A stretch of 64,000 bases of DNA from Streptomyces sp. PTY087I2 (GCF_001687325.1 NZ_LZRD01000013.1:124001-188000); one strand, 5' to 3'. Numbered from the stretch's first letter, positions 25,124 through 36,040 are shown. A program made the numbers and translations. Notes: a model not told the origin generated them from the sequence alone.

Positions 25124-26519
25124 CGCCGGCCTCCTTTCCGTCACTCGCGTTTCCGTCACTCTGAGTATCCGGCCCGCCACTGACAACGAGCTCCCGCTCG
25201 CGTCGTGGAGTGCGCCTGGGCACCGGCGGCAGGCTCTGTCCGGGCAGCGGAGGCACCGGGAATCCGCCCGCCATCGGGTCGAAGGCGGGCTCGGGTCCGG
25301 CCGCTTCCGCCTCGCTCCGCCGCTTCCGGTCGCGGAACATGTCGACGGCGAAGGAGATCAGCAGGACCGCGAGCACGGCCGCGCCGACGTACAGCACGAT
25401 CCGGGAGAAGTCGTAGCCCTCGTTGCGCAGCGCGCGGACGGTGGCGACGAGCATCAGCCAGACCACGGAGACCGGGATGAGGACCTTCCAGCCGAGCTTC
25501 ATCAGCTGGTCGTAGCGGACCCGGGGCAGGGTGCCGCGCAGCCAGATGAAGAAGAAGATCAGCGCCTGGAGCTTGAGGAAGAACCAGAGCATCGGCCACC
25601 AGCCGTGGTTCGCCCCCTCCCAGAACGCGGAGACCGGGTACGGGGCCCGCCAGCCGCCGAGGAACAGCGTCACCGCGATCATCGACACGGTCACCATGTG
25701 GATGTACTCGGCGAGCATGAACATCGCGAACTTGATCGAGCTGTACTCGGTGTTGAAGCCGCCGACCAGGTCGCCCTCGGACTCCGGCATGTCGAACGGG
25801 GCCCGGCTGGCCTCGCCGACCATGGTCACCATGTAGATGATGAAGGAGACCGGTAGCAGGATGATGTACCAGCGGTCCGCCTGCGCCTCCACGATCGTCG
25901 AGGTCGACATCGACCCGGAGTAGAGGAAGACCGAGGCGAAGGCGGCGCCCATCGCGATCTCGTAGCTGATCATCTGGGCACAGCTGCGGATTCCGCCGAG
26001 CAGCGGGTACGTCGAGCCCGACGACCAGCCGCCGAGGACGAATCCGTACACGCCGACCGAGCCGACCGCGAGGATGTACAGCGCGGCGATCGGCAGGTCG
26101 GTCAGCTGCATCGTCGTACGGGTGCCGAAGATGGAGATCTCGTTGCCCGCGGGCCCGAACGGGATGACCGCGATCGCCATGAAGGCGGGGATCGCCGCGA
26201 GGATCGGGGCGAGGATGTAGACCGCCTTGTCCGAGCCCTTGACGACCACGTCCTCCTTCAGCATCAGCTTGACGCCGTCGGCGAGCGACTGGAGAAGCCC
26301 CCAGGGGCCGTGCCGGTTGGGGCCGATGCGCAGCTGCATCCAGGCGACGACCTTGCGCTCCCAGACGATCGAGAAGAGCACGATCAGCATCAGGAACGCG
26401 AAGCAGAAGACCGCCTTGAGCAGCACGAGCCACCAGGGGTCGGTGCCGAACATCGAGAGATCCTCGGCGGCGAGGACGACGCCCTCGGGCGCCGTCGTGA
26501 GTGCGGCGAGGCCAGTCAC
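25116..26519 (-). CDS. nuoH: NADH-quinone oxidoreductase subunit H
   Basis: This 467-residue membrane subunit forms the quinone-entry chamber with NuoB and NuoD. It has eight helices and the conserved stretches ERKVVAWMQLRIGPNRHGPWGLLQSLADGVKLMLKED-type region and EASRAPFDMPESEGDLVGGFNTEYSSI. The C-terminal 80 residues are a hydrophilic Pro-rich extension not found in E. coli. The GTG at 26519 overlaps the nuoG stop as GTGA and follows GGAGGT. Confidence 0.96.
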   Translation of the reverse strand: MTGLAALTTAPEGVVLAAEDLSMFGTDPWWLVLLKAVFCFAFLMLIVLFSIVWERKVVAWMQLRIGPNRHGPWGLLQSLADGVKLMLKEDVVVKGSDKAVYILAPILAAIPAFMAIAVIPFGPAGNEISIFGTRTTMQLTDLPIAALYILAVGSVGVYGFVLGGWSSGSTYPLLGGIRSCAQMISYEIAMGAAFASVFLYSGSMSTSTIVEAQADRWYIILLPVSFIIYMVTMVGEASRAPFDMPESEGDLVGGFNTEYSSIKFAMFMLAEYIHMVTVSMIAVTLFLGGWRAPYPVSAFWEGANHGWWPMLWFFLKLQALIFFFIWLRGTLPRVRYDQLMKLGWKVLIPVSVVWLMLVATVRALRNEGYDFSRIVLYVGAAVLAVLLISFAVDMFRDRKRRSEAEAAGPEPAFDPMAGGFPVPPLPGQSLPPVPRRTPRRERELVVSGGPDTQSDGNASDGKEAGGV

Positions 26520-29026
26520 GCTCGTACCTCCGATGGTTCGACGGGAGCGCCCTGTGCGGCGGCGGGGCCGATCCGCACCAGGCCGCCCGGGTTCACGCCG
26601 GTGTCGGCGGGGATGCCGCGTCCCACCGAGTTCAGCGGCACCCAGACCACCCGGTCCGGCATGTCGGTGACCTTCAGGGGCAGTTCGACGGTGCCGGCGG
26701 GTCCGGTGACGGCGAGCAGGTCGCCGTCCTTGACGCCGGTCTCGGCGGCGGTGACCGCCGAGAGCCGGGCGACGGCCGCGTGCCGGGTTCCGGCGAGCGC
26801 GGTGTCGCCCTCCTGGAGCCGGCCGAGGTCGAGCAGCATGCGGTGGCCCGCGAGGACCGCCTCGCCGTCGCCGGGCCGGGGCAGCGGCTGCGCGCCCTCG
26901 CGCGGGTCGTCCGCGTGGCCGCCCTCCCAGCCGCCGAGCCGGTCCAGCTCGCGGCGGGCGGCGGTCAGGTCGGGCAGCCCGAAGTGCACGTCCATGGCGT
27001 CGGCCAGCATGTGCAGCACCCGGGAGTCGGTCGGCGCGAGCGTCCGGGGCATCTGCTCGGGCTTCAGCGCCGCCTGGAACATCCGGACCCGGCCCTCCCA
27101 GTTGAGGAAGGTGCCGGACTTCTCCGCGACGGCGGCGACCGGGAGGACCACGTCCGCCCGGGCGGTGACCGCGCTCGGCCGCAGCTCCAGGGAGACCAGG
27201 AAGCCGACCTCGTTCAGCGCCTCGATGGCGCGGTTCGGGTCGGGCAGGTCCTCGACGCCGACGCCGGCGACGAGCAGTGCGCCCAGTTCGCCGGTGGCCG
27301 CGGCCTCGACGATCTGGCCGGTGTCGCGGCCGTGGCGGGAGGGCAGTTCGGCCACCCGCCACAGCGCCGCGACCTCGTCACGGGCCCGCGGGTCGGTGGC
27401 CGGGCGGCCGCCGGGCAGCAGCGAGGGGAGCGCGCCCGCCTCGATCGCGCCCCGGTCGCCCGCCCGGCGCGGAATCCACACCAGGCGTGCGCCGGTTGCG
27501 GTGGCGGTGCGGATCGCGGCGGACAGTGCGCCGGGTACGCCCGCGAGCCGTTCGCCGACGATGATCAGCGCGTGCTCGCCGCGCAACGCCTCGGCGGCCG
27601 CGGCCCCTTCGGCCTCCAGGCCGACGCCGCCCGCGAGCGCGTCCAGCCACTCCGTCTCGGTGCCGGGGGCGGCGGGCAGCAGGGTGCCGCCCGCCTTCTC
27701 CAGGCCCCGGGTGGCGTGCGAGGCGAGCGCGAAGGTCTTCTGGCCGCTCTTGCGGTGGGCCTTGCGCAGCCTGAGGAAGACTCCGGGGGCCTCCTCCTCG
27801 GACTCGAACCCGACGAGGAGGACCGCGGGGGCCTTCTCCAGCGCGGTGTACGTGACGCCCTCGCCGTCGAGGTCCCGGCCGCGGCCGGCGACCCGGGCGG
27901 CCAGGAAGTCGGCCTCCTCGGCGCTGTGGACGCGGGAGCGGAAGTCGATGTCGTTGGTGTCGAGGGCGACCCGGGCGAACTTGCTGTACGCGTAGGAGTC
28001 CTCGACGGTCAGCCGGCCGCCGGTCAGGACGCCGGTGCGGCCGCGGGCGGCGAGGAGTCCGGCCGCCGCGGCTTCCAGCGCCTCGGGCCAGCTCGCCGGT
28101 TCCAGTTCGCCGTCGGCGTTGCGGACCAGCGGGGTGGTGAGGCGGTCGCGCTGCTGGGCGTAGCGGAAGCCGAACCTCCCCTTGTCGCAGATCCACTCCT
28201 CGTTGACCTCGGGCTCGTTGGCCGCGAGACGCCGCATGACCTTGCCGCGCCGGTGGTCGGTCCGGGTGGAGCAGCCGCCCGAGCACTGCTCGCACACCGA
28301 GGGGGTGGAGACCAGGTCGAAGGGGCGGGAGCGGAACCGGTACGCCGCCGAGGTCAGCGCGCCGACCGGGCAGATCTGGATGGTGTTGCCGGAGAAGTAC
28401 GACTCGAACGGGTCACCCTCGCCGGTGCCGACCTGCTGGAGCGCGCCGCGCTCGATCAGCTCGATCATCGGGTCGCCCGCCACCTGGTTGGAGAACCGGG
28501 TGCAGCGCGCGCAGAGCACGCACCGCTCGCGGTCCAGCAGCACCTGGGTGGAGATCGGGACGGGCTTCTCGAAGGTCCGCTTCTTCCCCTCGAACCGGGA
28601 GTCGGCGCCGCCGTGCGACATCGCCTGGTTCTGGAGCGGGCACTCGCCGCCCTTGTCGCAGACGGGGCAGTCCAGCGGGTGGTTGATCAGCAGCAGCTCC
28701 ATCACGCCCTTCTGCGCCTTCTCGGCGACAGGAGAGGTGATCTGCGACTTGACGACCATGCCGTCGGTGCAGGTGATGGTGCAGGAGGCCATCGGCTTGC
28801 GCTGGCCCTCGACCTCGACGATGCACTGGCGGCAGGCGCCGGCGGGGTCGAGGAGCGGGTGGTCGCAGAAGCGCGGGATCTCGATGCCGAGGAGTTCGGC
28901 GGCCCGGATGACCAGGGTCCCCTTGGGGACGCTGATCTCGATGCCGTCGATGGTCAGCGTGACCAGGTCCTCGGGCGGAACCGCCGCCTCGCCGCCCCCG
29001 GAGGGCGCACTCGTGGTGACTGTCAT
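26516..29026 (-). CDS. nuoG: NADH-quinone oxidoreductase subunit G
   Basis: This 836-residue subunit holds several iron-sulfur clusters of the peripheral arm. The N-terminal ferredoxin domain has CDHPLLDPAGACRQC, followed by CPVCDKGGECPLQ with its upstream His-Cys motif, CVLCARC, and the CEQCSGGCS motif that opens the molybdopterin-like domain. The large domain no longer binds a molybdenum cofactor in this family. The ATG at 29026 overlaps the nuoF stop as ATGA. The C-terminal part is poorly conserved, as is usual. Confidence 0.95.
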   Translation of the reverse strand: MTVTTSAPSGGGEAAVPPEDLVTLTIDGIEISVPKGTLVIRAAELLGIEIPRFCDHPLLDPAGACRQCIVEVEGQRKPMASCTITCTDGMVVKSQITSPVAEKAQKGVMELLLINHPLDCPVCDKGGECPLQNQAMSHGGADSRFEGKKRTFEKPVPISTQVLLDRERCVLCARCTRFSNQVAGDPMIELIERGALQQVGTGEGDPFESYFSGNTIQICPVGALTSAAYRFRSRPFDLVSTPSVCEQCSGGCSTRTDHRRGKVMRRLAANEPEVNEEWICDKGRFGFRYAQQRDRLTTPLVRNADGELEPASWPEALEAAAAGLLAARGRTGVLTGGRLTVEDSYAYSKFARVALDTNDIDFRSRVHSAEEADFLAARVAGRGRDLDGEGVTYTALEKAPAVLLVGFESEEEAPGVFLRLRKAHRKSGQKTFALASHATRGLEKAGGTLLPAAPGTETEWLDALAGGVGLEAEGAAAAEALRGEHALIIVGERLAGVPGALSAAIRTATATGARLVWIPRRAGDRGAIEAGALPSLLPGGRPATDPRARDEVAALWRVAELPSRHGRDTGQIVEAAATGELGALLVAGVGVEDLPDPNRAIEALNEVGFLVSLELRPSAVTARADVVLPVAAVAEKSGTFLNWEGRVRMFQAALKPEQMPRTLAPTDSRVLHMLADAMDVHFGLPDLTAARRELDRLGGWEGGHADDPREGAQPLPRPGDGEAVLAGHRMLLDLGRLQEGDTALAGTRHAAVARLSAVTAAETGVKDGDLLAVTGPAGTVELPLKVTDMPDRVVWVPLNSVGRGIPADTGVNPGGLVRIGPAAAQGAPVEPSEVRA

Positions 29027-30405
29027 GCGTTCACCCCCCGGTGAGCGTTCTTGCCGTCGGTGTTCGTGTCGTCGGCCCAGGCCGTGGACCGGGCGGGGTC
29101 GAAGGGGCAGCCCTTGCCGGTGATGTGCTGCTCGTACTCCTCGCGGAAGTACTTGAGCGAGGAGAAGATCGGCGAGGCCGCGCCGTCGCCGAGCGCGCAG
29201 AACGACTTGCCGTTGATGTTGTCGGCGATGTCGTTGAGCTTGTCGAGGTCGGCCATCTCGCCCTTGCCGGCCTCGATGTCCCGGAGCAACTGGACCAGCC
29301 AGTAGGTCCCTTCGCGGCAGGGTGTGCACTTGCCGCAGGACTCGTGGGCGTAGAACTCGGTCCAGCGGGTGACGGCCCGCACGACACAGGTCGTCTCGTC
29401 GAAGCACTGGAGCGCCTTGGTGCCGAGCATGGATCCGGCGGCGCCGACGCCCTCGTAGTCGAGGGGGACGTCGAGGTGCTCCTCGGTGAACATCGGGGTG
29501 GAGGAGCCGCCCGGCGTCCAGAACTTCAGCCGGTGCCCGGCCCGCATGCCGCCGCTCATGTCGAGGAGCTGACGGAGCGTGATGCCGAGCGGGGCCTCGT
29601 ACTGGCCGGGGCTGGTGACATGGCCGCTGAGCGAGTAGAGCGTGAAACCCGGGGACTTCTCGCTGCCCATCGACTTGAACCAGTCCTTGCCCTTGTTCAG
29701 GATCGCGGGAACCGACGCGATGGACTCGACGTTGTTCACCACAGTGGGACAGGCGTACAGACCGGCGACCGCAGGGAAGGGGGGACGCAGCCGGGGCTGG
29801 CCACGCCGTCCTTCGAGAGAGTCGAGCAGCGCGGTTTCCTCACCACAGATGTACGCACCCGCACCCGCGTGCACCGTGAGTTCTAGATCGAGTCCTGAGC
29901 CCAGGATGTTCGTCCCCAGATAACCCGCCTCGTACGCCTCTCGTACGGCCTCGTGCAGTCGTCGCAGCACGGGGACGACCTCACCGCGCAGGTAGATGAA
30001 CGCATGCGAAGAACGGATCGCGTAACAGGCGATCACAATGCCCTCGATGAGGCTATGCGGGTTCGCGAAGAGGAGCGGGATGTCCTTGCAGGTCCCCGGC
30101 TCCGACTCGTCGGCGTTGACAACTAGATAGTGCGGTTTGCCATCGCCCTGCGGGATGAACTGCCACTTCATCCCGGTGGGGAAGCCCGCGCCACCGCGGC
30201 CGCGCAGACCGGAGTCCTTGACGTACGCGATGAGATCATCGGGCGCCATGGCCAGCGCTTTGCGCAGCCCTTCGTAGCCCTCGTGGCGGCGGTAGGTGTC
30301 CAGCGTCCAGGACTCGGGCTGATCCCAGAAGGAGGAGAGGACGGGGGCGAGCAGCTTCTCGGGGCTCGTCCCGTTGTGGTCGATCTCGGCGGCCAAGGTC
30401 ATCAC
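29023..30405 (-). CDS. nuoF: NADH-quinone oxidoreductase subunit F (NADH/FMN site)
   Basis: This 460-residue subunit oxidises NADH with FMN and a [4Fe-4S] cluster. The NADH loop is GLRGRGGAGFPTGMKW and the FMN site contains NADESEPGTCKD and GAGAYICGEETALLDSLEGRRGQPR. The cluster ligands are in ESCGKCTPCREGT, with a later Cys in SFCALGD. Two starts are possible: GTG 30405, which overlaps the nuoE stop, or the adjacent ATG at 30402. Both follow GGAGG. Confidence 0.97.
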   Translation of the reverse strand: MMTLAAEIDHNGTSPEKLLAPVLSSFWDQPESWTLDTYRRHEGYEGLRKALAMAPDDLIAYVKDSGLRGRGGAGFPTGMKWQFIPQGDGKPHYLVVNADESEPGTCKDIPLLFANPHSLIEGIVIACYAIRSSHAFIYLRGEVVPVLRRLHEAVREAYEAGYLGTNILGSGLDLELTVHAGAGAYICGEETALLDSLEGRRGQPRLRPPFPAVAGLYACPTVVNNVESIASVPAILNKGKDWFKSMGSEKSPGFTLYSLSGHVTSPGQYEAPLGITLRQLLDMSGGMRAGHRLKFWTPGGSSTPMFTEEHLDVPLDYEGVGAAGSMLGTKALQCFDETTCVVRAVTRWTEFYAHESCGKCTPCREGTYWLVQLLRDIEAGKGEMADLDKLNDIADNINGKSFCALGDGAASPIFSSLKYFREEYEQHITGKGCPFDPARSTAWADDTNTDGKNAHRGVNA

Positions 30406-31285
30406 TCCCCCTCCTCGGCTGCGGGCCCGGCCGGGTGCTCCGGGTCGGAGGCCGAGGTCTGCTGCGGTGCGTCATGAGAGCTCAGGCGCTCGGCCGGCGA
30501 CGGATCGTGGACCTGCGCGTCGTGCGGCTGCCCGTCCTGGGGCCGTGCGCCCCCGGCTTGTCCGGCGCGCGGGGCGACCACGCGCGCCTTGGGGAGCGCC
30601 TCGCCCTTGGCGAGCTTCAGCCCGACGACGGAGGCGGGGCCCGCGCCTCCGGTGGCCTCGACGGCGCCGGGGCGCTCGTCGGGGAAGCCGGCGAGGATGC
30701 GGGCGGTCTCCTTGTACGAGCAGAGGGGGGCGCCCCGGGTCGGCTCGACGGTGCGGCCGGCGATCAGGTCGTCGACGAGCTGCGTGGCGCTCTCGGGCGT
30801 CTGGTTGTCGAAGAACTCCCAGTTGACCATCACGACGGGCGCGAAGTCGCAGGCGGCGTTGCACTCGATGTGTTCGAGGGTGACCTTGCCGTCCTCGGTG
30901 GTCTCGTTGTTGCCGACCCCGAGGTGCTCCTTGAGCGTGTCGAAGATGGCGTCGCCGCCCATCACCGCGCACAGGGTGTTGGTGCAGACGCCGACCTGGT
31001 AGTCGCCGCTCGGCCTGCGCCGGTACATGGAGTAGAAGGTGGAGACGGCGGTGACCTCGGCGGTGGTGAGGTCGAGCGTCTCGGCGCAGAAGGCGATGCC
31101 CGTACGGGAGACGTAGCCCTCCTCGGACTGCACGAGGTGCAGCAGCGGCAGCAGGGCGGAGCGGCTGCCGGGGTAGCGGGCGAGCACCTCCTTGGCGTCC
31201 GCGTCGAGCCGGGCGCGTACCTCGGCCGGGTAGGGGGTGGCGGGGAGCTGCGGCATCCCCAGACTGACGTCTTGGCGTGAGGTGG

Positions 31286-31289
<4 letters not shown>
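30402..31289 (-). CDS. nuoE: NADH-quinone oxidoreductase subunit E ([2Fe-2S])
   Basis: This 295-residue thioredoxin-like subunit carries one [2Fe-2S] cluster. The four ligands are in VCTNTLC and IECNAACD. The core is about residues 15-180. The remaining 110 residues form an Ala/Pro/Asp-rich tail, much longer than in E. coli NuoE; its role is unknown. The GTG at 31289 overlaps the nuoD stop as GTGA. Confidence 0.95.
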
Positions 31290-32607
<1,318 letters not shown>

Positions 32608-32608
<1 letters not shown>

Positions 32609-33333
32609 CAGGAGTACGACCTCCGCTGGTCCGGAGCCGGGATCTGGGCGCCCTTGTACTCGACGGCGATGCCGCCGAGCGGGTAGTCCTTGCGCTGCGG
32701 GAAGCCCTGCCAGTCGTCCGGCATCATGATCCGGGTCAGGGCGGGGTGCCCGTCGAAGACGAGCCCGAAGAAGTCGTACGCCTCGCGCTCGTGCCAGTCG
32801 TTGGTCGGGTAGACCGCGACGAGCGACGGGATGTGCGGGTCGCTGTCCGGGGCGGACACCTCCAGCCGGATGATCCGGCCGTGGGTGAGCGAGCGCAGGT
32901 GGTAGACGGCGTGCAGCTCGCGGCCCTTGTCGCCCGGGAAGTGGACGCCGCTGACGCCCGTGCAGAGCTCGAAGCGCAGGGCGGGGTCGTCGCGCAGAGT
33001 GCGGGCGACCTGGACCAGGTGTTCGCGGGCGATGTGGAAGGTCAGCTCGTCGCGGTCGACGACGGTCTTCTCGATGGCGTTCTCGGGGAGCAGGTCCTGT
33101 TCCTCCAGGGCCCCTTCGAGCTCGTCGGCCACCTCGTCGAACCAGCCGCCGTAGGGCCGAGAGGCGGCTCCCGGCAGGGTGACGGTGCGGATGAGGCCGC
33201 CGTAGCCGGAGGTGTCGCCGCCGTTGTTCGCGCCGAACATGCCCTTGCGGACGCGGATGACCTCGCCGCCGGTGTCGCGCGGCGCGGGTACGGCGTTGCC
33301 GTTCTGTTCCTCGCCGTGGGTGTGGTCGCTCAC
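32608..33333 (-). CDS. nuoC: NADH-quinone oxidoreductase subunit C (30-kDa type)
   Basis: This 241-residue subunit is part of the connecting module of complex I. The family signature is at the C-terminal side: NDWHEREAYDFFGLVFDGHPALTRIMMPDDW and RKDYPLGG. The GTG start at 33333 overlaps the nuoB stop as GTGA. An N-terminal stretch of about 60 residues (HGEEQNGNAVPAPRDTGGE onward) is typical of actinobacteria and absent in E. coli. Confidence 0.95.
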
Positions 33334-33884
33334 CGCAGCAGCCCCTTCATCTCGATCAGGGGCAGTGCCTTGAGGGCCGCTTCCTCCGCCTCGCGGGCGG
33401 CCTCCTCCGCGTTGACCCCGAGCTTGCCGTCCTGGATCTTCTGGTGGAGCTTGAGGATGGCGTCCAGCAGCATCTCGGGGCGGGGCGGACAACCCGGCAA
33501 ATAGATATCCACCGGAACAACATGGTCAACGCCCTGCACAATGGCGTAATTGTTGAACATACCGCCCGATGACGCGCAAACCCCCATGGAGATGACCCAC
33601 TTGGGATTCGGCATCTGGTCGTAGACCTGACGCAGGACGGGCGCCATCTTCTGGCTCACCCGGCCGGCGACGATCATCAGGTCCGCCTGTCGCGGCGATC
33701 CGCGGAAGACCTCCATCCCGAACCGGGCCAGGTCGTAGCGGCCGGCACCGGTCGTCATCATCTCGATGGCGCAGCAGGCCAGTCCGAATGTGGCCGGGAA
33801 GACGGAGGCCTTCCGTACCCAGCCCGCGGCCTGCTCGACCGTGGTCAGAACGAAGCCGCTCGGCAGTTTCTCTTCGAGTCCCAT
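33330..33884 (-). CDS. nuoB: NADH-quinone oxidoreductase subunit B (cluster N2)
   Basis: This 184-residue subunit binds [4Fe-4S] cluster N2, the direct electron donor to quinone. The ligands are the tandem cysteines in FGLACCAIEMM, the Cys in MGVCASSGGMFNNYA, and the Cys in YLPGCPPRPE. The ATG at 33884 is 18 bases after the nuoA stop. Length is normal. A second paralogue of NuoB is known in some Streptomyces, but this copy is the one inside the full operon. Confidence 0.97.
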   Translation of the reverse strand: MGLEEKLPSGFVLTTVEQAAGWVRKASVFPATFGLACCAIEMMTTGAGRYDLARFGMEVFRGSPRQADLMIVAGRVSQKMAPVLRQVYDQMPNPKWVISMGVCASSGGMFNNYAIVQGVDHVVPVDIYLPGCPPRPEMLLDAILKLHQKIQDGKLGVNAEEAAREAEEAALKALPLIEMKGLLR

Positions 33885-33902
33885 GGTGTGCCCCTCAGCC
33901 CC

Positions 33903-34262
33903 TCAGTCCCATTCCAGGCCGCCGCGCCGCCACACATACGCGTAGGCGACGAAGACGGTGAGCACGAAGAGCAGCATCTCCACGAGCCCGAAGATCCCCA
34001 GGGCGTCGAAGGAGACCGCCCAGGGATAGAGGAAGACGATCTCGATGTCGAAGACGATGAAAAGCATCGCCGTCAGGTAGTACTTGATGGGAAAGCGGCC
34101 GCCACCGGCCGGAGTCGGGGTGGGTTCGATACCGCACTCGTACGCTTCGAGCTTTGCCCGGTTGTAGCGCTTGGGGCCGATAAGCGTGGCCATGACCACG
34201 GAGAAGATCGCAAACCCTGCCCCGAGGGCGCCGAGCACGAGGATGGGCGCGTAGGCATTCAC
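33903..34262 (-). CDS. nuoA: NADH-quinone oxidoreductase subunit A, first gene of the nuo operon
   Basis: This 119-residue three-helix subunit lies at the junction of the two arms of complex I. Conserved features are AYECGIEPTPTPAGGGRFPIKYYLTAMLFIVFDIE with the acidic residues of loop 1 and helix 2. The start is the GTG at 34262; GGAG lies a few bases upstream. It opens the 14-gene operon, which continues with nuoB to nuoN. A Rex-type operator lies about 80 bases upstream, which suggests redox control. Confidence 0.96.
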   Translation of the reverse strand: MNAYAPILVLGALGAGFAIFSVVMATLIGPKRYNRAKLEAYECGIEPTPTPAGGGRFPIKYYLTAMLFIVFDIEIVFLYPWAVSFDALGIFGLVEMLLFVLTVFVAYAYVWRRGGLEWD

Positions 34263-35085
34263 GCTCCTCGCTCCTTCCAGTCGTCCTTGACCTTTGGACC
34301 GCATCGGGCGACCGGCTCGCCACCTCACCAAGATCGTGCACATGTGAGGCAGTTCACAAGCCCGACTGCCCCGCATCCTATGCCCGGCCCCCTGTGATCT
34401 GCGACACGGGGTACGACAACGACTTTGTGATCTCCACCACCTGACGAAGGATCATGAAGTCGTATGAGCGGTGATCTTCGTACGCGAAGCGGCCGAGTGA
34501 TCACGAGACGTGACATTCGATGGTGTTACCGCTGGTCAAAGGCGTGCCGCGCTATCAATGGACGGCCTGTACAAGCAAATTGGCGATGGACGGCCCGGAG
34601 GTGATAAGGGACCCGGTCGACTTCGGCGCTCACCCGGACGAGGGGCGGCCGGGACCGAAGGGGACATGTGCGCGCATTCACGAAGTTCCGGAACGGGTGC
34701 GGAGCGGGCGCCGGGCGAACCCCTGGAGCGCGCGCCCGGCACTCCCGCGCCGACCGCCCGGAGGGCACTCGCCCCCGGACCCGCCCACGCGCATCGCGGG
34801 CGCGAAGGTTGCCCGCCTCGGCGCACCCACACTGTGACCTGTGCCACCCGCTTCCTCGCATCGGGAAACCGGGCTTGGCCATCGGTGTGAACGGATGGTA
34901 AGCGACGGGCAATTCGGGCGTATTACCGAAAGGCAGTGATCACGGGCCTGATCGCGACTGCCCGTTTTGCCCGTTACGGCGTCAATAAAGGCGCTCCGAA
35001 AGCGGATTCACAGATTCCGAACGTAACTGTGTCGCAACACACGTTTCTTGATGGGACCCCTACAGCCCTGATAGCGCTAGTACCC
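34263..35085. other. Long intergenic region between nuoA and the NlpC/P60 gene
   Basis: No convincing gene is seen in these 823 bases; open frames here lack ribosome sites, family similarity or consistent codon bias. Besides the Rex-type site, three GTGATCT copies (34394, 34427, 34471) and one GTGATCA (34497) recur, and CTTCGTACGCGAAG (34476-34489) is a perfect short hairpin. Bases 34890-35085 are clearly richer in A and T than the rest and probably hold the NlpC/P60 promoter. I see no clear riboswitch. Confidence 0.5.
34343..34358. promoter_or_regulatory. Rex-type redox operator upstream of nuoA
   Basis: TGTGAGGCAGTTCACA is an inverted repeat TGTGA-N6-TCACA; read on the minus strand it is TTGTGAACTGCCTCACAT. 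This matches the Rex operator layout (TGTGAAC-type arms with six central bases) known from Streptomyces coelicolor, where Rex senses NADH/NAD+ and controls nuoA-N and cydABCD. It lies 81-96 bases before the nuoA start. A possible minus-strand -10 box (TAGGAT, 34375-34380) lies just upstream of it, which would put the operator early in the transcript. The promoter call is weak; the operator match is good. Confidence 0.72.
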
Positions 35086-35940
35086 ATGTCCCACACCGCT
35101 CACATACCCAGCCACCGGAAGCCCCGTCAGCGCGCCTCGAAGTCGGCACTGCGGGCCGGAGTTGCCGGTGGCTTCCTCAGCACCATCGCGGTCGCGGGTG
35201 CCGCCGGTCCGGCCCAGGCCGAGCCGGTGACCCAGACGATCGAGATGCCCACGATCACCGACGGGCTCGCCACCGCTGTCGCCGCCTCCGCTCAGGCCAC
35301 GCAGCAGGTCGCCCTCGACCTGGAGACGCAGGCCGCGGAGGACGCCGCGGCGAAGAAGGCCGCGAAGACGGCCAAGAAGGCCCACGCCGAGGCCGTTCGC
35401 AAGGCCGAGGCGAAGAAGAAGGCCGAAGCCGCCGCGAAGGCCAGGGCCGAGGCGGAGGCCAAGGAGCGCGCCGAGCGCGCCTCCCGGACCGCCGAGCGCA
35501 CGACGCTCAGCGCCTCCTCCGGCTCCTCGGACTCCGGCAGCTCCGCCGCCGCCTCCGCCCCGTCGTCGTCCTCCTCGAACGTGAGCGGTTCCGCCGCCTC
35601 CATCGTGGCGTTCGCCAAGGCCCAGGTCGGTGACGCGTACGTCTCCGGCGGCACCGGCCCGAACGCGTGGGACTGCTCCGGTCTCGTGCAGGCCGCCTAC
35701 CGCACGGCGGGCATCGACCTGCCGCGCGTCTCGCAGGCCCAGTCGACCGCCGGCACCCAGGTCTCCCTGGACAGCCTCCAGCCCGGCGACATCCTGTACT
35801 GGGGCGGCGCGGGCAGCGCGTACCACGTGGCGATCTACGTCGGTGGCGGCGAGTTCGTCGGTGCGCAGAACTCCAGCACCGGCACGGTGCAGCGCTCCCT
35901 GGACTACGACCGGCCGACCGGCGCGGTCCGCGTTCTCTGA
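35086..35940 (+). CDS. Secreted NlpC/P60 peptidoglycan hydrolase
   Basis: This 284-residue protein is an exported cell-wall endopeptidase. A signal peptide ends near AGAAGPAQA. Residues about 80-165 are an Ala/Lys/Glu-rich coiled coil, then a Ser-rich linker. The C-terminal 110 residues are the NlpC/P60 domain with the catalytic Cys in WDCSGLVQAAYR and His in AYHVAIYVGGGEFVGA. The ATG at 35086 places the signal peptide correctly, although no strong ribosome site precedes it; the frame is open upstream to 34936. It is divergent from nuoA. A perfect 20-bp hairpin ends it. Confidence 0.9.
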   Translation: MSHTAHIPSHRKPRQRASKSALRAGVAGGFLSTIAVAGAAGPAQAEPVTQTIEMPTITDGLATAVAASAQATQQVALDLETQAAEDAAAKKAAKTAKKAHAEAVRKAEAKKKAEAAAKARAEAEAKERAERASRTAERTTLSASSGSSDSGSSAAASAPSSSSSNVSGSAASIVAFAKAQVGDAYVSGGTGPNAWDCSGLVQAAYRTAGIDLPRVSQAQSTAGTQVSLDSLQPGDILYWGGAGSAYHVAIYVGGGEFVGAQNSSTGTVQRSLDYDRPTGAVRVL

Positions 35941-35966
35941 TTCACCGGCGCATTCGTCTCGCGCAC

Positions 35967-36012
35967 GGCCGAGGGCCGCTGCTCCCCCGCCCGGGAGCAG
36001 CGGCCCTCGGCC
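35967..36012. terminator. Strong bidirectional terminator
   Basis: GGCCGAGGGCCGCTGCTCCC (35967-35986) pairs perfectly over 20 bp with 35993-36012, leaving a 6-base loop. It lies between the convergent NlpC/P60 gene and alpha/beta-hydrolase gene and can serve both. Confidence 0.88.
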
Positions 36013-36040
36013 CGTACCGGCGCCTGCCGCACCGCGGTGA

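Noticed and set aside
34510..34890. Open frames in the nuoA-NlpC gap
   Set aside because: No ribosome site, no family match, and composition shifts inside the frame. They look like chance frames in GC-rich DNA.
34890..35085. A ydaO-type c-di-AMP riboswitch before the NlpC/P60 gene
   Set aside because: Cell-wall hydrolase genes in actinomycetes often have one, so I looked for the conserved GACAGCTAACCTCG-like and GGGGACC segments. They are not present.
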